Source: CAYOOT01 sp964405665
GTDB taxonomy: Bacteria > Bdellovibrionota_C > UBA2361 > SZUA-149 > CAZDWZ01
DNA: 64,000 nucleotides
Assembly: GCA_964405665.1 (NCBI GenBank)
Contig: CAYOOT010000005.1
Coordinates: forward strand, 10,918-74,917
Reading direction: 5' to 3'
The notes under the pieces were generated by a model. It saw only the letters and a program-made list of their open reading frames with translations. It ran no database searches and was not told the origin of the DNA. How positions within the stretch are numbered: the stretch's first letter is position 1; the number at the start of each line of letters is the position of its first letter. A program made the translations under genes and the position numbers. Below, one piece after another: positions 35,247 through 43,741 of the stretch.

Positions 35247-35999
35247 GTGAGTGCAAAAACAAAAGTTGCAGAAGTAAAAACAAGTAAATTTGCAGACGAC
35301 GAAAGAGAAGAACTGATTCGTAACTTTTTACCTTTGGTAAAAAGAGTAGTGCATCGACTTGCCGGGAGACTGCCTGCGGAAGTTGATCTTAAGGAAATGC
35401 TTAACTCCGGTATTATCGGCTTGGTTGATGCTTTGGAAAAATACGATCCTAAGCATGAAACAAATTTTGCAACATACGCGCAATTTAGAATTCGCGGAAC
35501 AATTCTGGACAGTTTCCGAGTTCAAGATTGGGTTCCTCGTTCTCTCCGACAAAAAGCGCACAAAATAGAAAATGTTTATCATAAGCTGGAACAAGAGTTG
35601 GGCCGGCCGGCAGAAGATGCTGAAGTAGCTATGGCCCTAAATGTCAGTCTTGAAGAATTTCATAGTATGCTTGGTGAAGTAACTGGTGTTGTAATGTTAA
35701 GCATTGAAGAGTTGGGTTTTGGTCACGGCGAAGAACGTTTTCGTGCCGATGAATCACTTCCTAACAACAAACCCGATGCCTTAACCAATATTCTGGAAAA
35801 TGAAAAAATTGAAGTTATTGCCAGAGCTTTAGATCGCTTACCCGACAAAGAACGTTTAGTAATTACCCTTTATTTCTACGAAGAGCTCAATCTTAAAGAA
35901 ATCGGAGAAATTATCGGAGTAACCGAATCCAGAGCGTCGCAAATTAGATCACGCGCTTTAATTAGACTGAAGTCTTATCTGAAGAAAGCGGTTAATTAA
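35247..35999 (+). CDS. fliA: Flagellar sigma factor FliA (sigma-28)
   Basis: The 250-residue sigma factor starts at GTG with GGGAG upstream. Region 2 (LIRNFLPLVKRVVHRLAGRLP, FATYAQFRIRGTILDSFRVQDWVPRSLR) includes the FliA hallmark RVQDWVPRSLR; region 3 and region 4 (LNLKEIGEIIGVTESRASQIRSRAL) follow. It directs RNA polymerase to late flagellar promoters and is usually held by FlgM, which is not seen here. Its distance from flhG is enlarged by the inserted genes. Confidence 0.97.
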   Translation: MSAKTKVAEVKTSKFADDEREELIRNFLPLVKRVVHRLAGRLPAEVDLKEMLNSGIIGLVDALEKYDPKHETNFATYAQFRIRGTILDSFRVQDWVPRSLRQKAHKIENVYHKLEQELGRPAEDAEVAMALNVSLEEFHSMLGEVTGVVMLSIEELGFGHGEERFRADESLPNNKPDALTNILENEKIEVIARALDRLPDKERLVITLYFYEELNLKEIGEIIGVTESRASQIRSRALIRLKSYLKKAVN

Positions 36000-36040
36000 C
36001 CCCGCACAAATATTATCTTCCAATAAACCTGATTTTAACT

Positions 36041-36116
36041 GTACGGGCACCCTTTATGGGTGCCCGGTTGACCATTATATTTTGGAATTCCGGGCACCCA
36101 TAAAAGGTGCCCCTAC
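36041..36116. repeat. GTAG...CTAC paired-hairpin repeat, copy 4
   Basis: 76 bp, same length and layout as the copy at 1363. Both hairpins are of the CACCC/GGGTG subtype. The left foot reads GTACGGGC instead of GTAGGGGC. It lies between convergent fliA and sodB and may serve as a terminator for both. Confidence 0.85.
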
Positions 36117-36137
36117 ATGATTCCAAATTAAAATATC

Positions 36138-36737
36138 TTAACAGCAAGCCTTTCCTTCAAACCTGGCCTCAATATCTTTCCAATTAACAACATTCAAAAA
36201 CGCCGTGATGTAATCAGCTCTCTTATTTTGATATTTTAAATAATAAGCATGTTCCCAAACATCAAGTGCCAATAGTGGCTCAGTAACCCATTGAGTTAGG
36301 TTCTGATGTTTTTCTGCCGTTAAAATTTCTAATTTATTTGCCGGCCAATTTTTTACAAGTAGGGCCCAACCGGAACCTTCGACAGCTGCTGCTGCTGCTT
36401 TAAAATGTGCGACAAATGCATCGTAACTGCCAAAATCTTTTTCAATATTGTTGAGCAATGCTCCACTTGGTTTGCCACCGCCATTAGGAGACATATTCTT
36501 CCAAAAAATACAGTGCAGAAAATGTCCGGCACCATGGAAAGCAAGTTCTCTTTCCCAATGTTTTACCAAAGCAAAATCTTTTGATTCGCGTGCAGCTGCC
36601 AATTTAGCTTCGGCGTTATTTAAACCTGTTACGTAAGCCATGTGATGAATGTCGTGATGTAAGCGCATTGTTTGAGCATCAATATGAGGTTCTAATGCTT
36701 CGTAAGGATAATCTAAGGGTGGTAATACATGTGGCAT
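36138..36737 (-). CDS. sodB: Fe/Mn superoxide dismutase
   Basis: The start at 36737 (PHVLPPLDYPYEALEPHI) follows AGGAGA by 8 bases; an upstream in-frame ATG would add ten unlikely residues. The 199-residue enzyme has metal ligands His27, His75, Asp159 and His163 (HHDIHHMAYV, HGAGHFLHCIFW, DVWEHAYYLKY). The FHGAGHFLH form with EGSGW marks a subgroup where Fe versus Mn use is hard to tell by eye. No signal peptide, so it is cytosolic. It is a single-gene unit. Confidence 0.95.
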   Translation of the reverse strand: MPHVLPPLDYPYEALEPHIDAQTMRLHHDIHHMAYVTGLNNAEAKLAAARESKDFALVKHWERELAFHGAGHFLHCIFWKNMSPNGGGKPSGALLNNIEKDFGSYDAFVAHFKAAAAAVEGSGWALLVKNWPANKLEILTAEKHQNLTQWVTEPLLALDVWEHAYYLKYQNKRADYITAFLNVVNWKDIEARFEGKACC

Positions 36738-36838
36738 AAATAATTTCTCCTGTTTGTTAACTAACAAGATATCTTATGTCAGAAGATTGGGAAAATCAAC
36801 GATTGAGATCAGACACTAAAGGTCTATGAAAAGCCTCT

Positions 36839-38011
36839 TCAGGCTACAGGGAATTTTAATTGAACAATTAAACCGATATTATTTTCAGTATTTTCAAAAG
36901 ATAATTGGCCATTATTCACTTCAGTTAACTTTTTGACAATTGCTAAGCCCAGTCCTGCTCCTTGTTGTTCAAAATATTCCCTATTCACTTGAGTAAAGGG
37001 CTCACAAATTTTTTCTTTAAGGGCATTGCTAATTCCCGGACCAAAGTCTCTGATTTGAATGATTAACTGATTTTCTTTTTGAAAAGCGGATATTTTAATT
37101 CCCAAAGTTCGATCGGTGAAACGTACGGCATTAGATAATATATGTTGAATTACTTTTACCAGATGTACATCATAGATATTTATTTCCGCACTAAGCACTT
37201 CTTGACCGGAAATATTTAATTCCAAATGCTCTAAATGTTCGGAAAAACTAAAATCTTCATGAAAAGATTCAACCGCTTGTTCCAATAAGGCAATTGCATT
37301 ATGTTTTCTCGCAAAATTCTTAAATGTTTTTTCTGCCTGACCTGATTCAATTTGTTGCATTAACATAAAGTCATTGACTAAACGTTCCAGTCGTTTTCCA
37401 TCGCTTTGAATTGTGGTTAACAACCTAATTAATTCCTCAGTTGAAAGGTCCTGATGCATCCCTTTTAAAATCTGAGTTCCTGAAGTTAATGAAACCAAGG
37501 GGGTGCGAAATTCATGAGAAAGGGTTTGAATAATTTTTCTTTTATATTCACTGGCATTCATTTCGGAATTATGTTTCCGCAAAGTTGCTGTTCTTAATTT
37601 CCCTTTGATTACCGAAAGCAGTTCTTCCAGATCAAATGGTTTTGTTAAATAGTCATCGCAGCCGACTTCTTTACCTACTTTAATATGATCTGGAGAATTT
37701 AGTGCAGAAAGAAAAATAAAAGGAACATCTACCAGCATTTGTTCTTGCTTGACAAATTCAAAAAATTCAAAACCGTCTTTATCCGGCAATAAAACATCAC
37801 AAATAATTAAATCAGGAATAGTATGATTGAAAATTTCTATTGCTTCATTTACTTCAGAACTTGTTAAAACTTTATATCCATGAAAACTCAAAACTTCCTT
37901 GATCACTTCAAGGAGTTCTTCGTTATCATCAATGACCAGGATTTTATATTTTGTGGATTCGAGGAGTTCCTTCTTGCTTTCGATATTCTCTGATTCAGTA
38001 TTTATTAACAT
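36839..38011 (-). CDS. Response regulator-histidine kinase protein (REC-HisKA-HATPase)
   Basis: The 390-residue soluble protein has a receiver domain first (DDNEELL, phospho-acceptor Asp72, Lys124 in LTKPFD). A HisKA domain follows with His166 in SHEFRTPLV, then an HATPase domain with N box HILSNAVRFTD, G1 IRDFGPGI and G2 GAGLGLAIVKK. There is no sensor or membrane domain, so input must come through the receiver from another kinase, making it a relay or a CheY-fed kinase. The ATG at 38011 is chosen over an adjacent TTG. It is divergent from fabD, with an unusual hairpin in its 5' leader. Confidence 0.92.
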   Translation of the reverse strand: MLINTESENIESKKELLESTKYKILVIDDNEELLEVIKEVLSFHGYKVLTSSEVNEAIEIFNHTIPDLIICDVLLPDKDGFEFFEFVKQEQMLVDVPFIFLSALNSPDHIKVGKEVGCDDYLTKPFDLEELLSVIKGKLRTATLRKHNSEMNASEYKRKIIQTLSHEFRTPLVSLTSGTQILKGMHQDLSTEELIRLLTTIQSDGKRLERLVNDFMLMQQIESGQAEKTFKNFARKHNAIALLEQAVESFHEDFSFSEHLEHLELNISGQEVLSAEINIYDVHLVKVIQHILSNAVRFTDRTLGIKISAFQKENQLIIQIRDFGPGISNALKEKICEPFTQVNREYFEQQGAGLGLAIVKKLTEVNNGQLSFENTENNIGLIVQLKFPVA

Positions 38012-38385
38012 CAAAATACAACCTTATGGAGTTTTGCTATTATGCAAAACTCCTTCTTTCAAATAACAACTGGCACTACCACCCTTTTCGGGGAAGTTTC
38101 TAGTGGAGGTTAAAAGTCTAATTATCAAAGCTCTATTTTAGAAAGCTCGCTTTTAGGACTTCCAGAACTACCTCAGGAACTTAAAATTAAACATCGGAAG
38201 ATATTTCCGAGCACTTAAGTCAAAAATTAACCTATCCTCCATTTTCCCCAATTATTCAATAATTTCAGGTAGATATATGTTCAAAAAACATATGTCTGAC
38301 ACCTGCTAAAGAGCAGTTAGAAGCTTTTAATAATTTATGTTAATTTCTTGCCGACAAAAACCAAAACATTAAAAAGGCTAATTAA
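38012..38385. other. 374-bp intergenic region between divergent genes
   Basis: It holds a perfect 10-bp stem-loop (38028-38053, GGAGTTTTGC with TATTAT loop) 17 bp upstream of the kinase ATG. Near the fabD side is an 11-bp near-perfect inverted repeat (38271-38297, AGATATATGTT/AACATATGTCT). Between them is a short frame without a start codon. No RNA gene or known riboswitch was recognised. Confidence 0.6.
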
Positions 38386-39297
38386 ATGAATATCTTAGGG
38401 TTATTTCCAGGACAGGGCTCACAGGTAGTAGGAATGGGGGCTGATTTTTATAATAATTCAGAAAAAGCCAAGGAATACTTCAATTTGGCAGATAAGATTT
38501 TGGGATTTTCTTTAAGTAAGCTTTGTTTAAGTGGGCCGATTGAAGAATTAACTCTTACCCAAAATGCTCAACCAGCAATTTTGCTAATCAGCACTATTTG
38601 CTATCAGTTATCAGACATCACACTGACCACAGCTGCAGGACACAGCTTGGGAGAATATTCCGCATTAGTTGCAGCCGGCGCGATTAGTTTTGAAGATGCG
38701 ATATTGCTTGTTCATAAACGCGGTCGTTACATGCAAGAAGCTGTTCCCAAAGGTCAAGGAAAAATGCTTGCCGTCATGGGTCCGACAGAAAAAGAAATTC
38801 AAGAAGTAATTAATACAATTACTTCCGGCGTAATAGAAATTGCCAACTTAAATTCTCCCGGACAAACTGTAGTTGCCGGAGATGTTTTAGGAGTAGATAC
38901 ATTTGCTCCGGCAATCCAAGCTAAAGGTGCAAAAGTTATTCCTCTAAATGTCAGCGCTCCTTTTCACTGTCGCTTAATGCAACCCGCTGCGGAAAAATTG
39001 AGTAAGGATTTAGATGCAATTTCTTTTAAGGCGTTGGCGTTTCCAATCTATGCGAATTTTAGCGCTGAAGCCGTAACCGATCCTCAAGAAGCAAAAGAAT
39101 TATTGAAGAAACAAGTCTGCGGCTCAGTTCGCTGGACTGATTGCATGCTCAATTCTATTCACGATCAAGGAATCAGCTCGGCAATTGAATTCGGTGCTGG
39201 CTCGGTATTAAGCAAATTACTTAAAAGAATCAGTCCCCAAACGACAAGACAAGAGATTTATGATTTGAAGTCTTTGGAAGAAGTTAAGTCTGCCTGA
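38386..39297 (+). CDS. fabD: Malonyl-CoA-ACP transacylase FabD
   Basis: The 303-residue enzyme has GLFPGQGSQVVGMG, the nucleophile Ser87 in GHSLGEYSAL, the substrate-binding Arg in KRGRYMQEA and His194 in SAPFHCRLM. It loads malonyl onto ACP for fatty acid elongation. It stands alone rather than in a fab cluster. Its 3' end overlaps the convergent hisD gene by 14 bp. Confidence 0.96.
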   Translation: MNILGLFPGQGSQVVGMGADFYNNSEKAKEYFNLADKILGFSLSKLCLSGPIEELTLTQNAQPAILLISTICYQLSDITLTTAAGHSLGEYSALVAAGAISFEDAILLVHKRGRYMQEAVPKGQGKMLAVMGPTEKEIQEVINTITSGVIEIANLNSPGQTVVAGDVLGVDTFAPAIQAKGAKVIPLNVSAPFHCRLMQPAAEKLSKDLDAISFKALAFPIYANFSAEAVTDPQEAKELLKKQVCGSVRWTDCMLNSIHDQGISSAIEFGAGSVLSKLLKRISPQTTRQEIYDLKSLEEVKSA

Positions 39298-40540
39298 TTA
39301 AAGCCGCTTTTTTATGTCCTTCTAGATTTTCAATTTCTGCAAATTCTGCAGTATCTGTTAAGACACCTTTGGTATTTAAGGTGTCTTTATTACAAATAAA
39401 AGTTCTTGCCTTTAAGAAATTAAAAACCGAAAGACCACTGGCAAATTTTGCACTTCCGGCCGTCGGCAGTACGTGATTAGGGCCAATGCCATAATCTCCA
39501 AAAACTTCAGCAGAATAATTGCCTAAAAAGACACTTCCATAATTAGTGAATTCTGCAAATTTAATTTCCGCATCTTCCAACATTAATTGTAAATGTTCAG
39601 GTGCTATTTTATTAGAAAGTTCTATTGCTTCTTCTAAACTTTTTAGCACTACAGCAAAACCATTTTCTAATAAGGATTGCTTGGCCACTGCGGCAGTAGA
39701 TAAAGTTAGCAATTGTTCCTGCAATTCCTTTTCCACATCCTTGATTAAATCTTCATCCAAAGAAATCAACATTGCTCTGGCATCGGAATCATGTTCTGCT
39801 TGTGCCAACAAATCAGCAGCTATCCAATCTGCCCGAGCAGACTTATCAGCAATAACTAAGAGTTCAGAAGGCCCGGCAAGCAGATCAATCCCCACCACTG
39901 CCGAGACTAACTGCTTTGCTGCCGTTACCCATTTATTCCCTGGTCCAACAATCATCGAACAAGACTCAATCGTCCCTGCCCCATAAGCAAAAGCAGCAAT
40001 CGCTTGGGCTCCACCCAGATTATAAAAACAATCAGCTCCAGCAAGATAGGCAGCAGCCAATGTTTCCAAAGAAGCTTTAGGAGAAGTTACAACTACACGC
40101 TTCACCCCTGCAACTTTGGCGACAAGCGCTGTCATCAATACAGATGAAGGTAAGGGATATCTCCCGCCCGGTGCATAACAACAAACTGAATCCACTGGAA
40201 TTATTTTATGCCCCAAGTTACTGTCAGCAGTTTTTATTTCCAAATCCTTTAAGCAATCTTTTTGCGCTTGAGCAAAATTTTCTATGCGTTTGGCTACTCG
40301 TTGCAATAATCCTTGTTTATTCTTTTCTAAAGCAGCAAAAGAATTTTTTAGTTCCTCTCTAGAATAATAAATCTTATCATCTTTGATCTCGGAAAATTTC
40401 TTTGTATAAGCTAAAACTGCCGAATATCCATTAAGTTTTACATCTTCAATTATTTTTCTAACCTCAGACAAAAACCCTTCTTTAAACTCTAAGCTTTCAG
40501 CAATATTTACTTCTTCCACTTTTAATCTTTTTAAAATCAT
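39284..40540 (-). CDS. hisD: Histidinol dehydrogenase
   Basis: The 418-residue enzyme has CCYAPGGRYPLPSSVLM, GGAQAIAAFAYG, VGPGNKWVTAAKQLV, LLAGPSELLVIAD and LLAQAEHDSDARA (zinc-ligand Gln/His). The IAPEHLQL and FGDYGIGPNHVLPT motifs follow (Asp ligand and catalytic region). It oxidises histidinol to histidine in two steps. It is the last gene of the operon, overlapping the HisA-HisIE stop by 4 bp (ATGA). Confidence 0.97.
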   Translation of the reverse strand: MILKRLKVEEVNIAESLEFKEGFLSEVRKIIEDVKLNGYSAVLAYTKKFSEIKDDKIYYSREELKNSFAALEKNKQGLLQRVAKRIENFAQAQKDCLKDLEIKTADSNLGHKIIPVDSVCCYAPGGRYPLPSSVLMTALVAKVAGVKRVVVTSPKASLETLAAAYLAGADCFYNLGGAQAIAAFAYGAGTIESCSMIVGPGNKWVTAAKQLVSAVVGIDLLAGPSELLVIADKSARADWIAADLLAQAEHDSDARAMLISLDEDLIKDVEKELQEQLLTLSTAAVAKQSLLENGFAVVLKSLEEAIELSNKIAPEHLQLMLEDAEIKFAEFTNYGSVFLGNYSAEVFGDYGIGPNHVLPTAGSAKFASGLSVFNFLKARTFICNKDTLNTKGVLTDTAEFAEIENLEGHKKAALIRQT

Positions 40541-41805
40541 TTTGCTTCACCTCCTCTTCTACTGACAATCAATGCCCGACGATCCAATTCTTTCCCAATA
40601 TCATCAAATCCAATGCCAAAGGCATTGGATTTGATTAAGGAGAAATACAAAACATCCGCTGCTTCCTGAAGAACTTCCTCAGCCGTGTTGGCAGCAATTA
40701 ATTCCAAAGCTTCTTCTTTAATTTTTTTATCTAAAAGTTCCGGATCATCAAATAGCCTTTTTGTGTAAGAACCTTGAGGAGCTTTTTCTTTTCTTAATTT
40801 TATTTGTCGATCCAAGGAAGCAAGACCCCAGGACCTTCCCCAGCAACTACTGGTCTCTAAGTGACAAAAACCAGTTCCTTTTTGCCTCACGATAAATCTT
40901 AAGCAATCACGATCACAATCCAATTCAATTTTCACTAACTCTTGAATATTTCCGGAAGTCTCTCCCTTTCTCCACAACCCACGTTTTCTGGAATAATAAA
41001 CTCCGCGTTTTGTTTTTATCGCTTCTGCTACACTTTCAAAATTAGACCAAACAAACCCCAGAGCCATTCCTGCTTCGTCACAGACAACAGTCGGAATAAG
41101 CATATCAGGAGGGCGATTTTTCAAATCGCCCTCCTGATATGCTGACAAGAAAGCTTCTGCAAGACTAATTTTATTAGTATAAATTGCCATTCCCACCTGA
41201 GCATCGGCTCCCAGACGGTCTAATTCTGCTATTTCATTAGTCGTAGAAATTCCTCCGGCAATTGTCACTTTGGCTTTTCCCGCCGCTTCAACTATTGCTG
41301 CAACTTGATTTAAATTAGTTCCTTCTAACCTTCCCTCTTTCTCCACAAAAGTTACCAAAAAACCTCCAACATAGTCGCGCAGTTCTGTGATTTTTTCTAA
41401 AATCGAAACTCCAGTTTTTGTTTGCCATCCCTCAATAACAACATCTCCCTCAAAAGCATCAACCGCGGCAATTACTCTTTCCTTGGGAAGTTGTGACAAA
41501 ATTTCCGGGAGAGCTTTTGTTCCAAGAATAATTTTGCTAGCACCAGAATCAAGCCATTTAATGGCAGTTTCTATGTCTCTAATACCGCCTCCCACACGAC
41601 AAGGGGATTGTTTTAAAAGTTTTTTTATTTTTTCTTCATTACTGCCTACTCCCATAGCTGCATCAAGATCAATTAAAGCCACTTCCCCGACAATTCCAAA
41701 ATCTGCTAAAACCAAAAAAGGGTCTCCTGCTTCCAAAACTTTTTCTTTGCCTCCAACAAGCTGAACTGCTTGTCCCTGCATAATATCAATTGATGGAATA
41801 ATCAT
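40537..41805 (-). CDS. hisA-hisI-hisE: Trifunctional HisA-HisI-HisE fusion
   Basis: The 422-residue protein has three parts. Residues 1-~230 are HisA (ProFAR isomerase) with the catalytic Asp in IPSIDIMQGQAVQLVGG, VGGGIRDIETA, AAVDAFEGDVVIEGW and IAGGISTTNEI. Residues ~235-345 are HisI (PR-AMP cyclohydrolase) with YYSRKRGLWRKGETSGN, the metal site DCDRDCLRF and GFCHLETSSCWG. Residues ~348-420 are HisE (PR-ATP pyrophosphatase) with the EEALELI and EAADVLYFSL motifs. It would carry out steps 2, 3 and 4 of the pathway. HisI-HisE fusions are common; a HisA head is not. The HisI/HisE wording (GSYTKRLF, FCHLET) is close to fungal HIS4. The HisA-HisI linker encodes a perfect 21-bp hairpin. Confidence 0.95.
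   Translation of the reverse strand: MIIPSIDIMQGQAVQLVGGKEKVLEAGDPFLVLADFGIVGEVALIDLDAAMGVGSNEEKIKKLLKQSPCRVGGGIRDIETAIKWLDSGASKIILGTKALPEILSQLPKERVIAAVDAFEGDVVIEGWQTKTGVSILEKITELRDYVGGFLVTFVEKEGRLEGTNLNQVAAIVEAAGKAKVTIAGGISTTNEIAELDRLGADAQVGMAIYTNKISLAEAFLSAYQEGDLKNRPPDMLIPTVVCDEAGMALGFVWSNFESVAEAIKTKRGVYYSRKRGLWRKGETSGNIQELVKIELDCDRDCLRFIVRQKGTGFCHLETSSCWGRSWGLASLDRQIKLRKEKAPQGSYTKRLFDDPELLDKKIKEEALELIAANTAEEVLQEAADVLYFSLIKSNAFGIGFDDIGKELDRRALIVSRRGGEAK
40603..40635. repeat. Perfect 15-bp intragenic hairpin
   Basis: ATCAAATCCAATGCC and its complement flank an AAA loop within the HisE part of the fusion gene (SLIKSNAFGIGFDD), between the two HisE helices. Confidence 0.85.
41099..41143. repeat. 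Perfect 21-bp hairpin at the HisA-HisI junction
   Basis: The bases 41099-41119 are exactly complementary to 41123-41143 around a TTC loop. The encoded peptide is AYQEGDLKNRPPDMLIP, precisely the linker between the HisA and HisI domains. Confidence 0.9.
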
Positions 41806-42560
41806 AATCGCACCTCGAATCCTGCTCTTCTCATTTCTTTTTTAATATCCTCAACTTTATATCTCCCATAATGAAAAACAGAAGCAGCAAGTACAGCTTC
41901 TGCGCCAGCAGAAGCTGCTTCCACAAAATGCTTTGGTTCACTTGCCCCGCCAGAAGCAATTACTGAGACATTGACCAAAGAACTAACTGCTTTGATTAAA
42001 TCCAAATCATAGCCGCTGTTGGAACCATCCCGATCAAAAGAAGTTAACAAAATTTCACCTGCTCCCAATTCCACTGCTCTTCTTGCCCAATCTAGAACAT
42101 CAATCCCCGTTCTGTCTCGGCCGGAGCAAATCACTACTTCCCAACCATTTTCTGAAATTTTTTGAGCAGCATCAATTGCCAACACCGTGCACTGAGAGCC
42201 AAAACGCTGCGACATTTCAAAGATTATTCTGGGGTCTTTTACAGCTGCAGTATTTACAGAAACCTTATCTGCTCCGGCGCTAAGCAAATTAGAAACATCA
42301 TCTATACTTTTTACCCCTCCGCCGGTTGTTAGAGGAATTGATAATTGTTTCCTCACTTTAGAAATTATATCCAAATGCGCTTTTCTTCCTTCCAAGGTCG
42401 CGGAGATATCCAAAAAAATAAGCTCGTCCGCTCCTTGACGATTATATTCTTTTGCCAATTCTTCGGGGTCGCCTGCGTCTTTTAATTCTGCAAACTTAAT
42501 ACCCTTTACCACCCGACCATCTTTTACGTCCAAACAAGGGATTACTCTTTTCGTTAACAT
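41802..42560 (-). CDS. hisF: Imidazole glycerol phosphate synthase cyclase subunit HisF
   Basis: The 252-residue (beta-alpha)8 barrel has CLDVKDGRVVKGI (catalytic Asp11), ELIFLDISAT, PLTTGGGVKSIDD, GADKVSVNTAAV, the second Asp in LAIDAAQ, and LLTSFDRDGSNSGYD. With HisH it makes IGP and AICAR. It adjoins hisH with no gap and overlaps the next gene by 4 bp. Confidence 0.97.
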   Translation of the reverse strand: MLTKRVIPCLDVKDGRVVKGIKFAELKDAGDPEELAKEYNRQGADELIFLDISATLEGRKAHLDIISKVRKQLSIPLTTGGGVKSIDDVSNLLSAGADKVSVNTAAVKDPRIIFEMSQRFGSQCTVLAIDAAQKISENGWEVVICSGRDRTGIDVLDWARRAVELGAGEILLTSFDRDGSNSGYDLDLIKAVSSLVNVSVIASGGASEPKHFVEAASAGAEAVLAASVFHYGRYKVEDIKKEMRRAGFEVRL

Positions 42561-43160
42561 TTAATTCTCCCTAATCCAATTCTTAATAATAGAAATTCCA
42601 AACTCTCCTGATAATTCCGGGTGAAATTGACAAGCCAGTAAATTGGAATACTCCAAAGCTGCGACAAAATTTTGATCATAAGTTGAAACTGCTCCTTGAC
42701 ACCCCCTAGGCAGTTCCCTGCAACAATAGGAATTGGCAAAATAAGCATAGCCATCTAGAAGATATTTGCATTCCTTACTAGCTTCCACCTTGTTCCAACC
42801 CAGTTGCGGCACTCTAACTGCATTGGAAAATTTTTTTATTTCTCCCGGAAAAATTTCCAAACCTTTTACTCCGGGACTTTCTTCACTGCCGGAAAAAAGC
42901 ATTTGAAAACCAAGGCAAATTGCCAAAAGCGGGCGTGATTCCTCAACTCTTTTTCTTAAACAATCAAGCAAAGCATCACTGGCTAATTTTTTCATTCCTG
43001 AAGCGAAAGCCCCCACTCCCGGAAGAACTGCATATCTGGCATTTTCCAGCTCTTCTCGATTGTCAGTTAAAAAAACTTTTAAACCCAATTTTTCAAACAC
43101 AGCTAAAACTGAAGCGGTATTTGCTACTCCGGTGTAAGCAACAGCGACATCTCCTCTCAT
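42561..43160 (-). CDS. hisH: Imidazole glycerol phosphate synthase glutaminase subunit HisH
   Basis: The 199-residue class I glutamine amidotransferase has the nucleophile Cys in LLAICLGFQMLF, VLPGVGAFASGM, PQLGWNKV and the His-Glu pair of CQFHPELS. The N-terminal YTGVANTASVLA replaces the GNLRSV form and marks a HisH subgroup. It feeds ammonia to HisF and is coupled to it. Confidence 0.96.
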   Translation of the reverse strand: MRGDVAVAYTGVANTASVLAVFEKLGLKVFLTDNREELENARYAVLPGVGAFASGMKKLASDALLDCLRKRVEESRPLLAICLGFQMLFSGSEESPGVKGLEIFPGEIKKFSNAVRVPQLGWNKVEASKECKYLLDGYAYFANSYCCRELPRGCQGAVSTYDQNFVAALEYSNLLACQFHPELSGEFGISIIKNWIREN

Positions 43161-43741
43161 AAGATCCCCTTAGTACTTGGTACAGTTTCTGTATTTGTTT
43201 TTGTAATCGCTTGTTTCAGAGCAAGTGCTAAAGCTTTAAAACTGGCTTCTGCTTTGTGGTGATCATTGTCCCCTCGCAAGCAATCCAGGTGCAAAGACAT
43301 TTTCGCATTCTGCGAAAATGTTACAAAGAAATGTTTAATATTTTCGGTGGCAATTTCGCCAATCTTCTCTCTTTGAAAATCAATATTCACCACGGCCGTT
43401 GTTCTTCCGCATAAATCAAGCACGACACGGGAGAGTGCCTCATCAAGCGGAGCATAAGCAGAGCCAAAGCGATTGATTCCTTTAATTTCTCCTAGAGCTT
43501 TTAAAATACCTTGTCCTAAAACGATCGCACAATCTTCTGCCGTGTGATGATCATCAATTTGCAAATCCCCCTCACATTGCAAATTCAAATCAATTCCCGA
43601 ATGTTTAGCTAAAGTTACTAACATATGATCTAAAAATCCCAATCTCGTACTAATTTCTCCACAACCCTTTCCATCAAGATTTATTTTTAAATAAATCTTT
43701 GTTTCCAAAGTTTTTCTACAAATTTCACTTGTTCTATTCAT
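43157..43741 (-). CDS. hisB: Imidazoleglycerol-phosphate dehydratase HisB
   Basis: The 194-residue monofunctional enzyme has the two metal-binding motifs DDHHTAEDCAIVLGQ and DNDHHKAEASFKA, with FLDHMLVTLAKHSGI. It lacks the N-terminal phosphatase domain of enteric HisB; that activity is probably supplied by the HAD domain fused to HisC upstream. It overlaps both neighbours by 4 bp. A perfect 11-bp hairpin (43297-43321) lies in its codons. Confidence 0.97.
   Translation of the reverse strand: MNRTSEICRKTLETKIYLKINLDGKGCGEISTRLGFLDHMLVTLAKHSGIDLNLQCEGDLQIDDHHTAEDCAIVLGQGILKALGEIKGINRFGSAYAPLDEALSRVVLDLCGRTTAVVNIDFQREKIGEIATENIKHFFVTFSQNAKMSLHLDCLRGDNDHHKAEASFKALALALKQAITKTNTETVPSTKGIL
43297..43321. 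repeat. Perfect 11-bp intragenic hairpin
   Basis: ACATTTTCGCA and its complement flank a TTC loop inside hisB (TFSQNAKMS). Confidence 0.65.

Noticed and set aside
38140..38220. Short frame reading LESSLLGLPELPQELKIKH before fabD
   Set aside because: No start codon or ribosome binding site after the preceding in-frame stop, and no recognised homology; treated as intergenic.
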